A DNA stretch of 64,000 nt, from positions 1 to 64,000 of the forward strand of contig SKCR01038152.1 in NCBI GenBank assembly GCA_019454045.1. The letters run 5' to 3'. The notes beneath the pieces are model-generated. The model did not search any database and was not told the origin of the DNA. It saw nothing but the letters and a program-made list of their open reading frames with translations. This DNA is from Zanthoxylum bungeanum (lineage: Eukaryota > Streptophyta > Magnoliopsida > Sapindales > Rutaceae). Both the position numbers and the translations under genes were made by a program. How positions within the stretch are numbered: the first letter of the stretch is position 1; the number at the start of each line of letters is the position of its first letter. Shown here piece after piece: positions 51,123-62,782 of the stretch.

Positions 51123-52044
51123 GTTATGTGAGTGGCGATTTGCTTGAGCTGATGAAGATTGAAGCGGCCAGGTGGTTATTAACGTGAAGGGAGGCTAGGC
51201 GTGCATGGCTGAAGGCTGGTGGGTTTATTGTTGTTGAACGGTTAGGCAGTTTTCTTTGTTCTTTTTTTTTTGTCGTGAGAGGGAAGAGTCTTGGGCGTGG
51301 GCTAGAGAGATTAGAGAGGAGAGGTGGCTAGGTTAGTGCATGTTTATATAGAAGAGAGCTAGGGTTTGCCCTTGTCTCACAAGGAAGAGATCTAGTTTCC
51401 AAATAAGAGTCCTAAGAATGGTATATACAAGATTGAGGGGGACAAAATATTTTAAATTAGGAAGTCAACTAATCTAAATTGGTGGATATCTTATTGAATT
51501 AGGAAGTCAACTAATTTAAATTGGTAGATGTCTTATTAGAATAGGAAGTCAAATATTTGATTAGCTTTGATTGGTTAGGATTGATTTTAATTAGGCATAT
51601 CTTATTTTAATTTTAGTATATGAATTATTTAAATTAGGCATGATTTTAGTTTAAGTTGGTAATTGTTTATTTTTTATGTTTGGTATATGTTTTATTTAAT
51701 TATTTAATTAAATTAATTTTTATCTTATTTAGTTAATGTTTTAATTAATATTTATTTATTTAATTTGGGGGTATTTTAAGGGTGATGGGCGTGTGGACCT
51801 TGGTGGGTGGGAGTGGGCTTGGCTAGGTGCATGTTAATTTAGTTAAGTGTTTGGGGTAAGTTTAAATTTTAAAATGGAAAACAAACGAGTTTCTCGAAGC
51901 TAAACTAGTGAACTTAATCCATCAATGAGTCAATCTTGACTCTTCCCTTCCGATGTCCGTTTCCCGCGATTTCTGCGACTTAAAAGATAGTGCCTCCAAT
52001 GAGGCTCATCATCGGGTTTCACATGCAAAAATACAATGCCTACA
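51123..52044 (-). mobile_element. Tat-type 3' LTR, truncated by the copia terminus
   Basis: The sequence matches 58564-59484 almost base for base. On the minus strand it starts TGTAGGCATTGTATTTTTGC at 52044 after a polypurine tract and is cut at 51123. The other 2.8 kb of the LTR is absent from the window. Confidence 0.88.
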
Positions 52045-52062
52045 GTCGCCCCCACTTTGATG
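52045..52062 (-). other. Polypurine tract of the Tat-type element
   Basis: On the minus strand CATCAAAGTGGGGGCGAC directly precedes the TGTAGG start of the LTR at 52044. This is the typical tract of plant Tat elements. Confidence 0.85.
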
Positions 52063-53340
52063 GGACTTGTGCAGTGTGTGACAGTGACAATCCTATCAAA
52101 GTCTATGCAATGCATTTTACTTACCTGGCTCGCCAGCTGTCACCTGGTCCGCCTGTTATGTTGAGTTGATGTGGGCCTCGACCCTTGGATTCATTCCCAG
52201 ATTTCTTATTCATTCTTCTGGATTCGTTCCGAACTCTGAGATTATTCTTATGGATTCCTTCCGTATTCTGAGATTCATTCTCTGGATTCCTTCCAATTCT
52301 GAGATTCATTCTCTGGATTCCTTCCACATTCTGAGGTTCATTATCTGGATTCCTTCCAAATTATGATATTCATTCTCTGGATTCCTTCCAATTCTGAGAT
52401 TCATTCTCTGGATTCCTTCCACATTCTGAGATTCATTCCCGGATTCATTCCTGGATTCATTCAAAACCGAGATTCATTTCGGATTCATTCCAAAACTGAG
52501 ATTCATTCCCGGATTCGTTCCAAACTCTGATGATGTGGGCCTCGGCCCTAGGATTCATTCCATAACTCTGACGACGTGGGCCTCGGCCCTAGGATTCATT
52601 CCCGGATTCATTCCTGGATTCATTCCATAATTCTGACGACGTGGGCCTCGGCCCTAGGATTCATTCCCGGATTCATTCCTGGATTCATTCCATAATTCTG
52701 ACGACGTGGGCCTCGGCCCTATGATTCATTCCCGAGCTGATACTGATGTGGGCCTCAACCCAGACTGATATTGTACTGTCACTGCTTTTGGTTGACTTGC
52801 ATTTGACGCTTTCTCTTTTTCGTTGTTGAAACCTGTGATTTACAAAACAAAACAAACACCAAAAAGAATGCCAAAATACGTTACGTGTATGCATGCATGG
52901 ATGAAGTTCCTATTCCATTTGGTTAGGTTTTCTATCAATTCTCTTGATGACTGCTTAGTCTTCTCTTCCTTAGGCAAAGAACTACCTCATTCTATCTTCG
53001 TTGACCGGTTCGATGTACTCATTCCTTTCCAAGTTTGACAATCTCACTGTCCTTATTTCCCAATTTCTGAACGGCTAACTTATCCTTTCTGCTTGTTTTT
53101 TCTAAGGATCCCCCGTGTTCTGAGCATCTTAATACCAAGATTGAATGTTTTTGTCACATGCACTCATGTTGCAAGTTGAGAAGTGGAGATTCAGGCAAGT
53201 AAGCGAAATTAACTTATTTATTATTGTTGAGAAAAGGTCCGAACAAGCAAACAAAATCAATGTCTTTATTAAAAATGCAAGATAAACTTGGAGAAACAGC
53301 AGTGCCTTCTTCCTCAGCCTATGATTCTTCATCATTGTCA
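52063..53340 (-). repeat. Region without pol, filled by short degenerate repeats
   Basis: From about 52190 to 52740 the plus strand repeats TTCTGAGATTCATTCTCTGGATTCC (unit near 38 bp). Then come blocks with GACGACGTGGGCCTCGGCCC (52550, 52630, 52697) followed by CCTAGGATTCATTCCCGG. Protease, RT and integrase would be expected here in a complete element and are not found. A 68-codon minus-strand frame over the repeats (52121-52327) only translates the unit (NPENESQN-like). Confidence 0.75.
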
Positions 53341-53344
53341 TCCC

Positions 53345-54629
53345 TTATCCCAATGAATGAAGCTGAGTGGTTGAGAGCTTGGAGGACAAGGGTTTCGGGT
53401 AGGCCAGAGAGTTGATCATGTAGTTGGGTAGGGGATTTCTGTGTGCATTGGGTTGTTCTCTTTCTGGGTCAGGTATTTTGTGGGTGTCAATGAGGTCTTG
53501 GATCTCATGCCTAAGGGGGGGCGGCAATTGTCAGTTTCGTGACCCTTTTGTTGGTGGAAGTAACATAATAAGTTTAAGTAAAGGTAGTGGGGTACAGGGC
53601 TTGGAAGTGGTTTAGGTTCCAAGGGTTTCAGGAGTCCTTGCATCTTCAACTTTTCAAACACCTTCGATAGAGGCCTGCCAAGGTTGGAAAATAGCCTATT
53701 TCTGATGGCGGCAACCTCGGCAGTAGTGGGCCTTGTCTCAGAATGCCCCCCAAAATTCCTCTTATTCTGGCCATAAAACTTCCAGTTCTCGGCCTCCTCT
53801 TCTTCAATGTCCATGACAATTTCCCTTAGCTGTCGGAAATCCGTAATCATTGAAGTCATCCTCCTCAACTTGCCATAGATCGAGGGCTTGGTGCCCTTAA
53901 TGATCATTTTAATCTGGTCCTTCTCAGAGGGCCGAGTCTGCATCTTCAGAAGCTGGCTTCTCCAGCGGTCTACATACTCCTTGAAGCTCTTTTCCGACTT
54001 CTGCTTAGTATTCTCCAAATCACGGAGTGACAGGTCAATCTCTAAGTCTGTAACATACTGCTTCAGGAAAGTATCAGCTAGTTCCCTCCAATCTTCTTTA
54101 ACCTGCTTCTCAAGGCTATGATACCAAACCACAGGTGCCCCTCGAGTGACATCCCAAACATCTTTTAGACTTGGCGCTGTGATAGGCCCACTGAACTCAT
54201 GATTGAGACATATTGCTGCAGATGGACTCTCGGGTCTCCATTCCCACTAAACTTGGCCATGACGGGCATTCTGAACTGAGCAGGCAACTGTTCCTCAAAG
54301 GTCATCGCCTCATAGTCTAGTAAGTCTTCATCCTTACCCTTCATATTACGGGTAACAGACTCTACCTGGTCACGGAGTTTCTGCAATTCTGCCTGAGACC
54401 CAACTGTTCTCCCAGTGGCATAATCAGCCATATCATCATCAAAAGCGGGGATGTCATCCCCCAATCCATTCGGAGTCTCCTCACGTCTTACATTCTCAGA
54501 GTTTCCCCCAGCACGGGGCACAGCCATATTTGTCATGGCAACAGTCAAGGCTTGCAACTGTTCGGTAATCTTGGCCAAACCATTTTCCAACTGATCCATA
54601 CGGGACATCTCGTTATCGGATTCACTCAT
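53345..54629 (-). pseudogene. Tat-type gypsy gag, at least two frameshifts
   Basis: Gag forms the virus-like particle of the retrotransposon. From ATG at 54629 the protein reads MSESDNEMSRMDQLENGLAK, then ARFRMP-like and FSGNGDPRVHLQQYVSIM. A shift near 54165-54175 follows, after which the capsid part continues at 54140 (VWYHSLEKQVKEDWRELADTF, then KSFKEYVDRWR). A C-x2-H-x4-H-x4-C knuckle (CYFHQQKGHETDNC, about 53540) is the variant common in plant Tat gags, and RHEIQDLIDTHKIPDP follows after a second shift near 53515. Ordinary gag features are present up to the knuckle, but no protease follows. Confidence 0.9.
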
Positions 54630-54779
54630 GCTTTCAACTGTTCTTTTAGTGAGTCTGGTTCCTTCCCTAACCCAAACGGTATATATGGTGTCTTTTTAAG
54701 ACACAGATGGTGTTAACAAGGTATATGTATGCATGATGTGCACAAGAAGTATATAACATATACTAAATCAAATAAAATT

Positions 54780-55250
54780 CTCAAACAAATCGGCCTATTA
54801 TCATTTTAGAAGCTTTTGGGACAACTGTCATAACAGTGAACCCGTCCCAGTTTAAATGGCCCAACGAGTTCATGTCTTTTGGCAAAGAGCCCAACTAAAT
54901 CCAAATGATAATATTCCGAACACAATCATAAAATGGCCCATTGTTATTTTAGAAGCCTTTTGGCCCAATCGTCATAAGATATGTTCTTGTCCCAGTTTAA
55001 ATGGCCCAACAAGCCCATATCTCATGACAAAAGACCCAGATGGATTCAAATAGCAATGTTCCCAAACATAAGTATACAAGGAAGATATTATAAAATAATA
55101 ACTTCTACCGTGTGGCCCACTATCATTTCAGAAGCTTTGGGCCTAATTGTCATAAGATACGAACCTGCCCCAGTTTAAATGGCCCAGCAAGTTCGCATTT
55201 TTTTTGACAAAGAGTCCAATTTATCCAAATGATAATGGTCCTAAAGCACA
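54780..55250. repeat. Three degenerate copies of a 145-180 bp repeat in the gag leader
   Basis: Three units each contain a GGCCYAYTATCATTTYAGAAGC block (54792, 54935, 55116), then CATAA and CCCAGTTTAAATGGCCCA (54846, 54991, 55171). The repeat lies in the 5' untranslated region of the Tat element (54630-55770), where no ORF is supported. Confidence 0.8.
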
Positions 55251-55770
55251 AGGAAATATTTGTTATAGGCTATACAACCCGGTCTACGCATGGTTCGTGG
55301 GAGTATGGACAAAGGCTCTCATCGACGAAGGATGGCCCACAACTAGGTCTCCCCAATCAAGGGTTCGAGCAACCAAGTGAGCACACCCTTTTTTATACCC
55401 TAAGGTACGTGCCAATGAGCTATGGTGTGTGACTGACTGTCAAATGGATTTCCCGTTGTAGATTCCCCAGAGGGAAGGTGGAGCGAGGCTCACTTAAATA
55501 CCCAAGCCTCTTAGGCTCTTATCTCTTGGTGTCAGGAATAAACAACGAGTCCTCCAAATTAGTCCATCACAATAGGCTACGAGTAGATGGCTATCTAGGT
55601 GCCTTCACAGCTTTTCCTTCTAGAAAGGTAGTGAGTGAAGGAAGACACCAAACCATTACCTAGCCTCAAAATGCCTTTGATCACAACCCCCATTTCACAC
55701 ATTTGTAGACATGGTTAATTAAAGCATAAATCTATACATTACAAGGCATTATTTCGGGGCCGATTCTCTA

Positions 55771-55788
55771 TCCCCAATGGAGTCGCCA
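55771..55788 (-). other. Primer-binding site of the Tat-type element
   Basis: On the minus strand TGGCGACTCCATTGGGGA begins three bases after the LTR end ...GTCCCACA. This site is the kind used by Ogre/Tat elements; the priming tRNA (tRNA-Arg in reports I recall) was not verified. Confidence 0.75.
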
Positions 55789-55791
55789 GAC

Positions 55792-58700
55792 TGTGGGACA
55801 CATAAACTGGACGACGCATGCTTGTTCCAGGCTCGGGGGCCTAGTTGGGAGTACGGAGTAGCCAATGGAGGACTAAACCGGAGAATAAGAGAGTCGCCAC
55901 CCGGTGTGAACGGGACAAAAGTTTAAGGCCGCACTCACCCCTCGCAAGGGAAGACCTCAAACCATTGGGTTCGGAATGGTCCCTTACTTATGCAACTTGT
56001 AATGTAAAGATTTATGCAATAATCCAACCAAGCCTATGACATATATTTCCAAGTGCACCACAACCCTAAATTCACATGCTTAAAAGTATAGTTTACATCT
56101 AACATACATGAAACCAAATCTTATTGCTAAATTCACATGCTCAAAGGTAGGCCTTTGCAACAACAAGCACATAACGTCATAAGAATTCAATCATTCATGT
56201 AAATATAAACACAAACAGTCATGGTAACATTTGCATGTAATGTAAAGGAAGCCAAAATGACGACAAATAATATTGTAGGCGCATTATGTAAAGAAGCATA
56301 TAAGATATGGTCAAGATAACCGCATGATAAACGAAATCAATACAACCGCATAATCTTGATAAGATGAAGAAATACACGAATTTAAACATGTCAAAGATAA
56401 ACAATCAAAGATGCAATTTTACATTAAAGATGAACATGCCATAATGTGATACTAAAGGATGCAACTAACATGAATAAAGGAAAGGAATACTGAGAAGAAG
56501 AGAAATGCAATGTGCGCCTATATCCGTGCAATTACTGCCAATTTTCCATTAAGCATGTTACATGTGGTGCCAGATTATGCAATGATATGTCATATGGATG
56601 AATGATGTAGAAAAGAAAACATGTCACAACCTTGAGCAACAAGAAGATGAAATAACGTGCATGGTAAAAATGACATTTTGCAAAAAAAACAGCGATAAAT
56701 AGTGTAATAAATAGCACGGCAAGACATCATGGCAAAAGTAGCCTTATGGCGTTTCCCATCGAATGGAGGACCTTAAAACCACCCTAGTTAAGCCCATGCG
56801 CACATATTACATAATCAAATGCAATAAATAAAGACATAGAGAAAGGATTTTTGTAAAACAGTGATAACTAGTGTAATAAACAGCGCGACAAAACATCATG
56901 GCAAAGGTAGCTTTATGGCGTTTTCCCTCGAGTGGAGGACCTTAAGACCACCCTAGTTAAACCCATGCGCACATATTACATAATCAAATGCAATAAATAA
57001 AGAAGCGTAAAGAAAGGATTTTTGTAAAACGGCGATAAATAGTGTAATAAACAGCGCGGCAAAACATCATGGCAAAGGTAGCCTTATGGCGCTTTCCCTC
57101 GAATGGAGGACCTTAAACCCACCCTAGTTAAGCCCATGCGCACATATTACATAATCAAATGCAATAAATAAGAAGAATAAAGAAAGGATTTTTGTAAAAC
57201 AGTGATAAATAGTGTAATAAACAGCGCGGCAAAACATCATGGCAAAGGTAGCCTTATGGCGCTTTCCCTCGAATGGAGGACCTTAAAACCACCATAGTTA
57301 AGCCCATGCGCACATATTACATAATCAAATGTAATAAATAAAGATAAAATAAATAAAGAATATCGGATTTCGTATACCCGATTGAACACATCTCTCGTCC
57401 TATCAAGTATACATCATCCGGCGCGGCGAAGCCTCGGGTAAAGGATTTTAACCCCTTTAAGGGGACCTTTCATCACACTTGCTAAGCCCATGCGCATCAT
57501 ATCCATATAACATAAATGAATGATATGCGGAAATTAAAAGACAGAAAAATTAAACGGCAAATAATCAAATGAACAAGATAACATAAAACCAACAAGTGCT
57601 GTTTGCTCAAGTGGTACGTGGAATTGTTGCCCAAGTTCAGACCGCACTACCGTCCATTCCGATTCGGCTACGGAATTTACGTCTGAGTTTCCATCCTATA
57701 TACCACAAGATACGACACTTCCATTCATCCAAAATCCACAACAAACATCATACTCACAACAAATGCCACAAATACAGAAAATATAATCAAAATAAATGAC
57801 CAGAAATTAAATAAGAATAAGTGTGAAAGATACCCTCAGGTCTAACCTTTTTAGTTGTCCTCGGACTTGCATTTCGCGGAGATCGGAAGAGATGAAAGCT
57901 CCTTACTTTTCCGGTTCACTACCTTCGCGTTTTGGCTCGTTGTTCCACTGTTTTTCCCACTATTTTGGCGTCGATTTGCTGCTGTTTTGACGTGTTTCTG
58001 TTCACTGTTTCAACTCACTATTTTGTGTTTTGAGGGACTGTTTTGGGAAGTTTTTAGGTTCAGTTTTGGATTGTTTTCGGGGTAGTTTCAGGGACTGTTT
58101 TCTGGAGGGCAGAGTGCTTATTCTCGGCAGTGAGTTGGCTGAACCTACAAGGGTATTTACGGTAGTGAATGTGTGTTGTGGATGTGTTGTTTAATGGACT
58201 GGCTGAGTGTAGGTCGTGTGTGTTGTGTGGTGCGTCTATGTTTGAAGGCAATGGGCTGTTAAGTGTATTTGTTCGGTCGGTGGGTTGATCTTGTTTTATT
58301 CAGTTTTGTGTGTGTGTTGTTGATTAGAGGGAGGAGTTGAGGTCAATAGGCAAGGTGGCAAGGTTACGTTGAGGGAGAGTTAAGTGGCCTGGTCAATTGG
58401 GTGCTGAGCAATGTGGCGTGCGTGAAAGTTGGCAGGTGCGCTGAAGGCTAGTGAGTGAGGCATTTCGTTGAGGGCTGGTGAGGCGTGATTTGGCTGAGTT
58501 GTTGGAGGATACGTGGAGGCAAGGTTAGAGGTTTGTTCTTTTGTCTGGCTTGCGTTTAAGGTGGTTATGTGAGTGGTGATTTACTTGAGCTGATGAGATT
58601 GAAGCGGCCAGGTGGTATTAACGTGAAGGAAGGCTAGGCGTGCATGGCTGAAGGCTGGGGGTTTATTGTTGTTGAGCGGTTAGGCAGTTTTCTTTGTTCT

Positions 58701-59484
58701 TTTTTTTGTCGTGAGAGGGAATAGTCTTGGGCGTGGGCTAGAGAGATTAGAAAGGAGAGGTGGCTAGGTTAGTGCATGTTTATATAGAAGAGAGCTAGGG
58801 TTTGCCCTTGTCTCACAATGAAGAGATCTAGTTTCCAAATTAGGAGTCCTAAGAATGGTATATACAAGATTGAGGGGGACAAAATATTTTAAATTAGGAA
58901 GTCAACTAATCTAAATTGGTGGATATCTTATTGAATTAGGAACAACTAATTTAAATTGGTAGATGTCTTATTAGATTAGGAAGTCAAATATTTGATTAGC
59001 TTTGATTCGTTAGGATTGATTTTAATTAGGTATATCTTATTTTAATTTTAGTATATGATTATTTAAATTAGGCATGATTTTAGTTTAAGTTGGTAATTGT
59101 TTCTTTTATGTTTGTATGTTATTTTTTATTTTTTTTTAATTATTAATTAAATTAATTATTATCTTATTTAGTTAATGTTTTAATTAATATTTATTTATTT
59201 AATTTGGGGTATTTTAAGGGTGATGGGCGTGTGGACCTTGGTGGGTGGGAGTGGGTTTGGCTAGGTGCATGTTAATTTAGTTAAGTGTTTGGGCTAAGTT
59301 TAAATTTTAAAATGGAAAACAAACGAGTTTCTCGAAGCTAAACTAGTGAACTTAATCCATCAATGAGTCAATTCTTGACTCTTCCCTTCCGATGTCTGTT
59401 TCCCGCGATTTCTGCGACTTAAAAGATAGTGCCTCCAAATGAGGCTCATCATCGGGTTTCACATGCAAAAATACAATGCCTACA
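55792..59484 (-). mobile_element. Tat-type 5' LTR (3,693 bp, minus strand)
   Basis: On the minus strand it starts TGTAGGCATTG at 59484 and ends GTCCCACA at 55792, followed by the primer site. It contains a four-unit 170-bp tandem array (56690-57345), a region with the words CAAGTGGTACGTGG (57605) and TACCGTCCATTCCGATTCGG, and a GT-rich stretch (57860-58560). Short frames inside are not conserved. Only the last 920 bp (plus coordinates 58564-59484) have a partner, at 51123-52044. Confidence 0.87.
56690..57345. repeat. 170-bp tandem repeat, nearly four units
   Basis: Units start with GTAATAAAcAGCGCGgC at 56703, 56873, 57043 and 57213. Each continues with CATGGCAAAGGTAGCCTTATGG, a CCCTCGAATGGAGGACCTTAA block and CCCATGCGCACATATTACAT. 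Units are highly similar, with a few substitutions and small indels. Confidence 0.93.
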
Positions 59485-60610
59485 CATGGACTGTTGGTTT
59501 TTGAATCGTCTTCATCATGATCTTGCGTGAGCTCTTTCACGTGGCTTGGGTTTAATCGATGTGGGATGAACGCATGGTTCCTCATGGGCTGAGAGATTGC
59601 AAATGGGCAATCAATGGGTTTTTCTAATGTTGTATGCTAGCCTGGTTTTGCTTGGGTGGGAGTGTAAGAATTTTCATAGTTGTTATTTGACGGTCGGCTG
59701 GAACCATAGCTTTGGAGATAGGAGTTGGATCTGATGAATCACTCTGTCGCATGCAAGAAATAAATAATTTTATGTTTTGGAGATCAATACTCAACTCCTG
59801 ACCTCCAATACCAAGGACCTGATTCCAAGATATCCCAATATGATAACCAGTAGTATTATCACCCCTTCTACTAAATGCGCTCTCATGTCTCCAATACCAA
59901 ATCGCTCGGCTCCTTCATTCTTTCATGTACTGTGGTAAAGATGACATGTCCTCTGGAGAAGATGAGAATCATTTTAACATCCTCTGAAAAAGATGTCATT
60001 TTCTTTGTTCATGTCGTATGAAAGGGATTGAAATTCACCTGTTTCGTATGGAGAAGATAATCATCCACTCATGTCGTCTGGAGTAAATGTAATTCCATCA
60101 ATGTGGAATGGAGAAAAATAATGATCTTATTATGTTATCCAGAAGTGGTGATAATCCATCTTTGCCATTTGGAATTGATAGCCGTATATATCTTGTTGTA
60201 TGTAGAGCATGAAAATCTTCACATGTAGTGAGAGGTTGATGATGATCATTCTACATAGTCTGGAGGAGACTATCATTTTGCATGCTGTTTGGAAAAGATG
60301 GTCCCTTGATAGTGGATTTTCACTGGATATACTGTTGACTACTTCTAAGAGATTAGCTTGATAAGATAGTTGGGATGACTAGTAGTCTCGCGCCTGGTTG
60401 AAAAAAGAATAATGTTCCAGATACAATTGGAGATATTAGTATTGGAGCTTTACATGACTCAATTTTCATCTTATATTGATCGTTACTGAATTGTAGAGTG
60501 GCTAATTGTGCCACCACCGGGTCTGGTGTCTGTTTGTTGCTTAAAGCCATGGATAGTTATGTTTGTAAGATTGTAGACTGATGGGTCTTTGCTTGCTATG
60601 AAATCGCTAA
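59485..60610 (-). mobile_element. 5' internal part of another gypsy element, minus strand
   Basis: This lies downstream of a primer site on the minus strand. A frame of 65 codons from ATG at 60550 (MALSNKQTPDPVVAQLATLQ) could be the start of a gag, but no domain confirms it. From about 59930 to 60310 the DNA repeats a word like TCGTCTGGAGAAGATGA at irregular spacing of 40-60 bp. The remainder is not assignable. The left part is cut at 59484 by the Tat LTR. Confidence 0.5.
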
Positions 60611-60630
60611 GGCCCTACGGTGGGCGCCAA
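60611..60630 (-). other. Primer-binding site, TTGGCGCC type
   Basis: On the minus strand TTGGCGCCCACCGTAGGGCC follows the LTR end. TGGCGCC-type sites are common in plant gypsy elements. Confidence 0.75.
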
Positions 60631-61170
60631 ATTATAGACGCTGGTTTTCGCCTGAGGTCACAATCGAGAATTTGTAGGTTGAGGACACTGGCGATCCTGC
60701 AAAACAAAGATGTAGAGTGAGCGGGAGTTGATGCCCCACCGGTGTGGTGGGTGCCGGGGGGCGATAGGTGGGAGGTGCTGAGAGCTATAGAGAGAGAGTA
60801 GTATTAGACTAAGAGTATGAGAGCTTGAATGCCCATTCTCTTCTGGACTTTGGTTCCTCTTATAGGCGATTCCAAGTGAGACTCATGTATGCCTTAATTT
60901 TCATACGTTTTGGGTGCTTGTAATAGTTGAGTCATTAAGAGGCAGTTATAGGCAGTCATGAGGCAGTCATTGGCAGGTAGTTATGAGTCTGGACGTTCAT
61001 AGGTTGGCATTCATAGGGGTTCGTGTATTGGTCTTTGGGTATGGTGTTTCTCCGAGCCTGGGCCTACACAATGTCTTTGGGTTCGGTTAGGGTATTTCAG
61101 GGGTGCATTTAGTAGTGGGCCTGAGGCGAAATGTCGAAATTACCCTTGGATCAAATTTAGCCCGTACACA
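60631..61170 (-). mobile_element. Gypsy 5' LTR (about 540 bp, minus strand), inserted in a LOG copy
   Basis: On the minus strand it starts TGTGTACGGGC at 61170. It ends near CGTCTATAAT at 60631, where the expected CA end seems altered, and the primer site follows. Immediately right of 61170 the LOG-like sequence begins in mid-gene, so this element broke that gene. The second LTR and the target copy (TCATG expected) are not visible. Confidence 0.65.
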
Positions 61171-61445
61171 TCATGGACGCAATTAAATATTCATTGAAGC
61201 CCATTGGGTTACTTAACATTGAGCATTTCTTCGATTTTATGTTTTTATTTCTTGCGGAAGCCAAGAGACATGAGTTCGTCACAAAATCAGTACATGATAT
61301 CTTCCTGACTGCGACAAAGGCCGAGGAATTAATCGACCAAATCCTAGCCTTTGAACCAAAACTCGACCCCATTCTTTCCAAATTGAACTGGTCAGATAGA
61401 GATCGTGGTAAGAAACGTAAATTGGACATAGATCTTAATCGGTAA
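61171..61445 (+). pseudogene. LOG-like gene, C-terminal fragment carried by a second X element
   Basis: The C-terminal 82 codons of a LOG-like protein (PIGLLN, then EAKRHEFVTKSV, TKAEELIDQILAFEP and LDIDLNR) end in a stop at 61443-61445. Upstream of Pro the family words W-TQLNIH are still readable but one base out of frame (near 61195), and the gypsy LTR cuts everything before 61171. The fragment aligns with residues 137-216 of the gene at 37005-37655 with one extra codon. By hand I count about 12 synonymous and 14 amino-acid-changing differences. The same X 3' sequence follows both copies. The visible ATG at 61173 is not the gene start. It cannot make a functional enzyme. Confidence 0.87.
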
Positions 61446-62782
61446 TTTTTTCTGTAGAATTTCAGTTAACCAGGTATGATCTTCTAAACTTTTCTTCTAC
61501 TGTTTAAGACATTGGGGTCAATATCTCAATTAGGTTTGGGGGCGGGAATAGTTGATTAATATCTTGTTTATTTTGTCTTATATTTATTATATTTTTAGTC
61601 CAAATTTTTTCGAAAAACACAAAAAAATTAAAAGTTTTTCAAAAATTACAAAAATATTTTGCGTTTTTGTGTTTTTATTTTGACTAAAAAGGTGAAATTG
61701 GTAAGAGATAGTTGTGTAAGGAGTTCCCACTCCTGATACGTATTTCAACCTTTTTTTCGAAACAAGTAATTTTTTTATTTCCTTTTAAATTATTTAATTT
61801 GTAAATTCTCCATAAAACTGACTAAAATGAATCTTCATATGCTCAGTTGACAAGTATTATCAATATGCATAGTAACATACGGACATGAGTTGTAATTGAA
61901 AAGTTTGTAATATTCAGTGCTCTAGTTTAATTGGAGGAAGCATCTATAAATGGCAATGGAGTAAAAAAAAAGGTGAAAAAAAACGTCTGAGATCCGAGTT
62001 ATTAAGTCTGTAAGGGTTTCTTAACACCTAGTGCCCTAAAGCTAACTGGTTTGGGAGTCACTGGCCAAAGCTCGCTACATGGATCAAAGATGTTGGAAAA
62101 AAAATCGAAAGTCTCAGTAATTAAGTCCGTAGGGGTGTCTTAACACCTGGTGCCCTAAAGCCAACTAGTTTGGGAGCCACCAGTCTAAAGCTCGCTACGT
62201 AGACGCAAGATATTGTATATAAATAAAAAATAAAATCAGAAAAAGGAAGAAAAAATAAAAAAAAAATAAAAAAAAATTATTCCATTTCTACAAAAAGGTT
62301 TGAAATCTGATAGAACTTTATGACAAAAATATTACACTCTTATCAACTGCACTTGTGATTTTTGTGGGCAATAATGAGTTGATTAATATTTTGTTGGCTG
62401 TGTATATGGAGAATGGTAAATATAATCGGAGAATGTACTTATTTGGTAGTTTAAAAAGAAATAAAACAACTTCTAACTTTGAGTAGGAGTTTCACTTGAT
62501 TAGTCACTAGCTTCTTTATTCTCTTTTCTCTTGTCTTTTTTTACTTTTGTGTGCATTAGTTTCACTGCCTTTTTACTTATGTAAAATGTTTGTGGGTATC
62601 ATTGATGTAAACCCTCACGAGACTGCAACTCGTCAACTAGGGACACCTATGGGTTTAAAGGCTTGTTGCATACGCTAAATGCAACCGTGATCCCTACGAA
62701 AGTGGCTTAGTTTAATTTTAATTTCATGTTATTTTACTTTGTATTTCGCTCGAGGATTAGCAAAATGTTAGGTTTGTGGGTG
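61446..62782 (+). mobile_element. X-family 3' non-coding region, plus strand
   Basis: Reverse homologue of 35661-37004. A purine-rich tract GTTTGGGGGCGGGAATAG (61532-61549) lies shortly after the LOG stop. The 116-bp tandem pair with CTCGCTACATGGATC is at 62040-62210. AGGTTTGTGGGTG (62770-62782) is the polypurine tract before the LTR. No ORF is supported. Confidence 0.8.
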
